Assembly: GCF_000145275.1 (NCBI RefSeq)
Contig: NC_014393.1
Coordinates: 1,922,001-1,986,000 of the forward strand
Reading direction: 5' to 3'
Source: Clostridium cellulovorans 743B
Lineage (GTDB): Bacteria > Bacillota > Clostridia > Clostridiales > Clostridiaceae
Length of the DNA stretch: 64,000 nucleotides
Shown here: one piece after another, positions 60,958 to 64,000 of the stretch
Position numbering within the stretch: the stretch's first letter is position 1
Layout of the letters: every line of letters starts with the position of its first letter
The notes under the pieces: generated by a model
Told to the model about the DNA's origin: nothing
Database searches by the model: none
The model's input: the letters and a program-made list of their open reading frames with translations, nothing else
Program-made: the position numbers and the translations under genes

Positions 60958-62352
60958 ATGTGGATAGATGATGAAGATAAACTTAAGGAAGAGTGTGGGG
61001 TATTTGGGATATTCTCAAAAACACAAATCCAAGCATCACATTTAGCCTATTATGGACTTTACGCTCTTCAACATAGAGGTCAAGAAAGTGCTGGAATTGT
61101 TGTAAGTGACGGCGAAAAGCTATCTATTCATAAAGAGATGGGCCTTGTAAGTGACATATTTGATGAAGAACTACTAAACACATTAAGTGGTAATAGTGCT
61201 ATAGGTCATGTAAGATATTCTACTAGTGGAGAAAGTACTTCAAGGAACGCACAGCCTTTAATGAGTGAGTTTAAACTAGGCCCAATAGCAATAGCTCATA
61301 ATGGAACACTTATAAATGCAGACGTTATAAGAGGTTTGCTAGAGGATTCAGGTTCAATATTCCAAACCTCTATCGATACAGAAGTAATAATAAATCTTAT
61401 TGCAAGACAAAACAAAAAAGGCTTAGAATATGCACTTGTTGATGCTATTCAAGCGATAAAAGGTTCTTTTGCTATTGTAATGCTTACAGAAAAGCAACTT
61501 ATAGGAGTTAGAGATCCATATGGTATAAGACCATTGTGCCTTGGAAAGCTAGGAGAAAGTTACATCCTAGCTTCCGAGAGTTGTGCTATTGAAAGTATAG
61601 GTGGAGAAATAATTCGAGACGTTGAGCCAGGTGAAGTTGTAATAGTTGATGAAAATGGTATCAAATCAATAAAATACGCTGAAAACACTCCAAGAAAATC
61701 TTGTTCTTTTGAACATATTTATTTTGCTAGACCAGATAGCGTTATTGATGGAATCAATGTATATGAAGCAAGAGTAAAAGCTGGTATGGAGTTATATGAA
61801 AAATACCCAGTTGAAGCGGACGTAGTAATTGGCGTTCCAGATTCAGGTTTAGCATCTGCTGTAGGTTTTTCTAAGGCAAGCGGAATTCCAAATGAAATGG
61901 GCATTATAAAGAACAAATATATCGGTAGAACCTTTATTGCTCCAACTCAAGAAATGAGAGAAAGAGCAGTATCAGTTAAGCTTAATGTTCTTAAATCAAT
62001 AGTAAACGGTAAAAGAGTTGTTTTAATAGATGATTCTATCGTAAGAGGTACAACTGGAAAAAGACTTATTGAAATATTAAGAAGAGCTGGAGCTACAGAA
62101 GTTCATTTTAGAGTTGCATCACCGATGGTTGGTTATCCATGTTATTTTGGAATAGATACTCCTTATCGTAAGGATTTAATGGGCTCAGAGGCTAGTACAG
62201 AGCAGATGAGAGAAATGATAGGAGCAGATTCCCTTGGATTTTTAACTATTGAAGATTTAGTTAAATCCCTTGGTGGAAGTAATGATTTTTGTTTAGGTTG
62301 CTTTAATGGTATTTATCCAATGGCAACACCAGTAGAACAGTTTCAAAAATAA
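60958..62352 (+). CDS. purF: Glutamine PRPP amidotransferase
   Basis: The 464-residue enzyme performs the first committed step, making phosphoribosylamine from PRPP and glutamine. The N-terminal Ntn amidotransferase has Cys13 in EECGVFGIF, so a 12-residue propeptide is probably removed. The phosphoribosyltransferase domain has VVLIDDSIVRGTT near 358-370. Cysteines (for example CYFG, CLGC) fit the Fe-S cluster type of the B. subtilis enzyme. It follows purC by two bases. Confidence 0.96.
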   Translation: MWIDDEDKLKEECGVFGIFSKTQIQASHLAYYGLYALQHRGQESAGIVVSDGEKLSIHKEMGLVSDIFDEELLNTLSGNSAIGHVRYSTSGESTSRNAQPLMSEFKLGPIAIAHNGTLINADVIRGLLEDSGSIFQTSIDTEVIINLIARQNKKGLEYALVDAIQAIKGSFAIVMLTEKQLIGVRDPYGIRPLCLGKLGESYILASESCAIESIGGEIIRDVEPGEVVIVDENGIKSIKYAENTPRKSCSFEHIYFARPDSVIDGINVYEARVKAGMELYEKYPVEADVVIGVPDSGLASAVGFSKASGIPNEMGIIKNKYIGRTFIAPTQEMRERAVSVKLNVLKSIVNGKRVVLIDDSIVRGTTGKRLIEILRRAGATEVHFRVASPMVGYPCYFGIDTPYRKDLMGSEASTEQMREMIGADSLGFLTIEDLVKSLGGSNDFCLGCFNGIYPMATPVEQFQK

Positions 62353-62377
62353 AGACGCTAAGTGAGGTATAGAGGTT

Positions 62378-63370
62378 ATGAGTTTATATAAAGAAAGTGG
62401 AGTTGACATTGAAGAAGGCTACAGAAGTGTTTCAATGATAAAGGAACATGCTAAAAGGACTCAAATTCCAGGAGTTTTAAATTCTATCGGATCTTTTGCA
62501 GGAATGTTTGAGCTTGGACAATATAAGAATCCAGTAATTGTTTCTGGAACTGATGGAGTTGGAACAAAGCTTGAAATAGCAATAAGAATGAAAAAGTATG
62601 ATACTGTTGGTATTGATTGCGTAGCTATGTGTGTTAACGATATACTATGCCATGGTGCAAAACCAATATTCTTCCTTGATTACATTGGTTGCGGAAAATT
62701 AGAAGCAGAAGTAGCAGCAGACCTTGTAAAAGGAGTTTCAGAAGGTTGTCTTCAAAGTAACTGCGCTCTTCTTGGCGGAGAAACTGCAGAAATGCCTGGA
62801 TTCTATAAACACGGAGATTATGATATAGCAGGTTTTGCTGTTGGTGTTGTAGAAAAAGATGAAATCATAGATGGAAGCGATATCGAAAACGGAGATATTT
62901 TAATTGGTATAGAATCATCAGGAGTACATTCAAATGGTTATTCACTTGTAAGAAAATTAATTCCTGATATAAATATAGATTTTAATGGAGCACCAATAGG
63001 TGAAACTTTACTTACACCTACTAGAATTTATGTTAAACCAGTATTAGATATACTGCAAAAAGTAAAAGTAAGAGGTATGGCTCACATAACTGGTGGTGGA
63101 TTCATAGAAAACATTCCAAGAATGTTCAAGAAAAACCAAAGAGCTGTTATTAACAAAGCTAGTTATAAAGTTCCAGCAATATTCAAATATCTTATGGAAT
63201 GCGGCGTAAAGGAAGAAGAAATGTACAATACTTATAACATGGGTATAGGTTACATTATGTGCGTAGCTAAGGAAGATGCAGCTAAGGTTATGTCATTATT
63301 AAAGGAATATGATTTAAATAGCTATGAGATCGGTTATGTTGAAGAAGGAGAAGGTGTATGTTTAAAATAG
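62378..63370 (+). CDS. purM: Phosphoribosylformylglycinamidine cyclo-ligase (AIR synthetase)
   Basis: The 330-residue enzyme cyclises FGAM to AIR. Family motifs are VSGTDGVGTKLEIA near 55-68, CVNDILCHGAKPIFFLDY near 87-104, and ALLGGETAEMPGFY near 131-144, with the C-terminal AHITGGGF. Typical length. GAGGTATAGAGG precedes the ATG. The 3' end overlaps purN by 13 bases. Confidence 0.96.
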   Translation: MSLYKESGVDIEEGYRSVSMIKEHAKRTQIPGVLNSIGSFAGMFELGQYKNPVIVSGTDGVGTKLEIAIRMKKYDTVGIDCVAMCVNDILCHGAKPIFFLDYIGCGKLEAEVAADLVKGVSEGCLQSNCALLGGETAEMPGFYKHGDYDIAGFAVGVVEKDEIIDGSDIENGDILIGIESSGVHSNGYSLVRKLIPDINIDFNGAPIGETLLTPTRIYVKPVLDILQKVKVRGMAHITGGGFIENIPRMFKKNQRAVINKASYKVPAIFKYLMECGVKEEEMYNTYNMGIGYIMCVAKEDAAKVMSLLKEYDLNSYEIGYVEEGEGVCLK

Positions 63371-63969
63371 CAGTATTAGCCTCCGGGGGCGGTACGAACC
63401 TTCAAGCCATAATAGATGCAGTAAACAATAAAGAAATTAATGCTGAAATCAGTTATATAATAACAGATAATGAAAAGGCTTATGCTTTAGAAAGAGGAAG
63501 GCTTAATAATATACCTGTGATGTCATTTGATAGAAAGCAATATAAAGAGGGGTTATCAGATAAGATTTTAGAAGTCTTAAAAGGAAAAGCCGATATCATT
63601 GTATTAGCTGGTTACTTATCTATACTTCAAGGCGATATTATAAAAGAATTCAAAAATAGAATAATTAATATACACCCTTCCTTGATTCCTTCATTCTGTG
63701 GTATGGGTGCTTATGGAATCAAGGTCCATGAAATGGCTATTGAATATGGTGTAAAGGTATCAGGTTGCACTGTCCATTTTGTAGATGAAGGTACTGATAC
63801 AGGTGCTATCATTCTGCAAAAGGTAGTAGAAGTAATGGAAGGCGACGACGCTAAAAAGCTTCAAGAGAGAATCCTTGTAAAAGAGCATGAAGCTATAGTG
63901 GAAGCTGTTAAGCTTTTTTCAGAAGAAAGAGTTCAAATTGATGGCCGAAAGGTGTCTATAAAAGGATAA
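63358..63969 (+). CDS. purN: Glycinamide ribonucleotide formyltransferase
   Basis: The 203-residue enzyme transfers a formyl group from 10-formyl-THF to GAR. FKIAVLASGGGTNLQAIID opens the fold. The catalytic motif NIHPSLIPSF carries Asn and His near 103-105, and HFVDEGTDTGAII supplies the catalytic Asp near 141. The start lies inside the purM end with GGAG upstream, so translation is probably coupled. Confidence 0.95.
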   Translation: MFKIAVLASGGGTNLQAIIDAVNNKEINAEISYIITDNEKAYALERGRLNNIPVMSFDRKQYKEGLSDKILEVLKGKADIIVLAGYLSILQGDIIKEFKNRIINIHPSLIPSFCGMGAYGIKVHEMAIEYGVKVSGCTVHFVDEGTDTGAIILQKVVEVMEGDDAKKLQERILVKEHEAIVEAVKLFSEERVQIDGRKVSIKG

Positions 63970-63992
63970 TAAAAAAGAAAGTAGTGTGAAAT

Positions 63993-64000
63993 ATGATTAA
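63993..64000 (+). CDS. purH: Probable start of purH (cut by window edge)
   Basis: ATGATTAA begins 23 bases after the purN stop, and only eight bases are visible. Identity is inferred from operon order (purN-purH is usual in Firmicutes) and from the common PurH N-terminus starting MI. A weak AAAGTAGTG lies upstream. Confidence 0.35.

Noticed and set aside
1..64000. tRNA or rRNA genes
   Set aside because: No T-loop GGTTCGAATCC-type sequence with cloverleaf pairing and no rRNA-like GC-rich conserved block was noticed, though a tRNAscan run would be decisive.

Overview
The window looks like part of a Clostridium-type chromosome (low-GC Firmicute). The inference rests on strongly AT-rich codon use, Shine-Dalgarno sites such as AGGAGG ahead of most genes, the gene order tig-clpP-clpX-lonB-lon-engB, a pyrophosphate-type phosphofructokinase, a B12-dependent class II ribonucleotide reductase, an oxygen-stress PerR regulator and small Cys/Gly-rich proteins of the spore-surface kind. 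I cannot name the species from the sequence alone.

Layout. 1-3.8 kb: the N-terminal part of a collagen-like surface protein (minus strand, runs off the left edge), a GNAT acetyltransferase and recQ. 3.8-8.5 kb: carA and carB behind a PyrR-type attenuator, with an unexplained structured RNA-like block between the two genes. 8.9-18.3 kb: a proteostasis block (membrane-anchored unknown protein, trigger factor, clpP, clpX, lonB, lon, engB), with a second compact structured leader ahead of clpP. 18.4-20.4 kb: three small Cys-rich membrane proteins and a Gly/Asn-rich protein. 20.5-24.4 kb: an FG-GAP-like membrane protein, perR with a palindromic operator filling its promoter spacer, a PIN-PhoH ATPase and a site-2 protease.

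24.4-29.0 kb is the accessory region. A 72-bp direct repeat (69/72 identical) containing the terminator of the site-2 protease gene bounds about 4.5 kb of broken and foreign genes. These are a DDE transposase in two pieces, a frameshifted exported protein, a C39-like secreted cysteine peptidase plus a truncated paralogue carrying only its signal and pro-region, and a Dam-type DNA methyltransferase remnant. An intact IS982-family element sits in the methyltransferase with a 7-bp target duplication.

29.1-55.5 kb is mostly housekeeping. It holds trmB, an SDR probably acting on EF-P, an amino-acid ABC transporter, a large PEPCK/HPr-kinase-like ATPase, an AsnC/Lrp regulator divergent from a tRNA-synthetase-like asparagine synthetase, nrdJ, nadE, an NfeD/SPFH pair, a GT4 glycosyltransferase with an unusual Lys/Thr-rich tail, pfp, pepF, dapF and a PadR-HAAS-DUF4097 envelope-sensing operon. 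55.6-64 kb is the purine operon purL-E-C-F-M-N, probably continuing into purH, behind an inverted pair of PurR boxes. Nearly every transcription unit ends in a clear hairpin-plus-T-run terminator. I found no rRNA, tRNA or CRISPR array. The best candidates for something undescribed are the two structured RNA blocks (carA-carB gap and clpP leader), the Cys-rich small-protein cluster and the repeat-bounded island.
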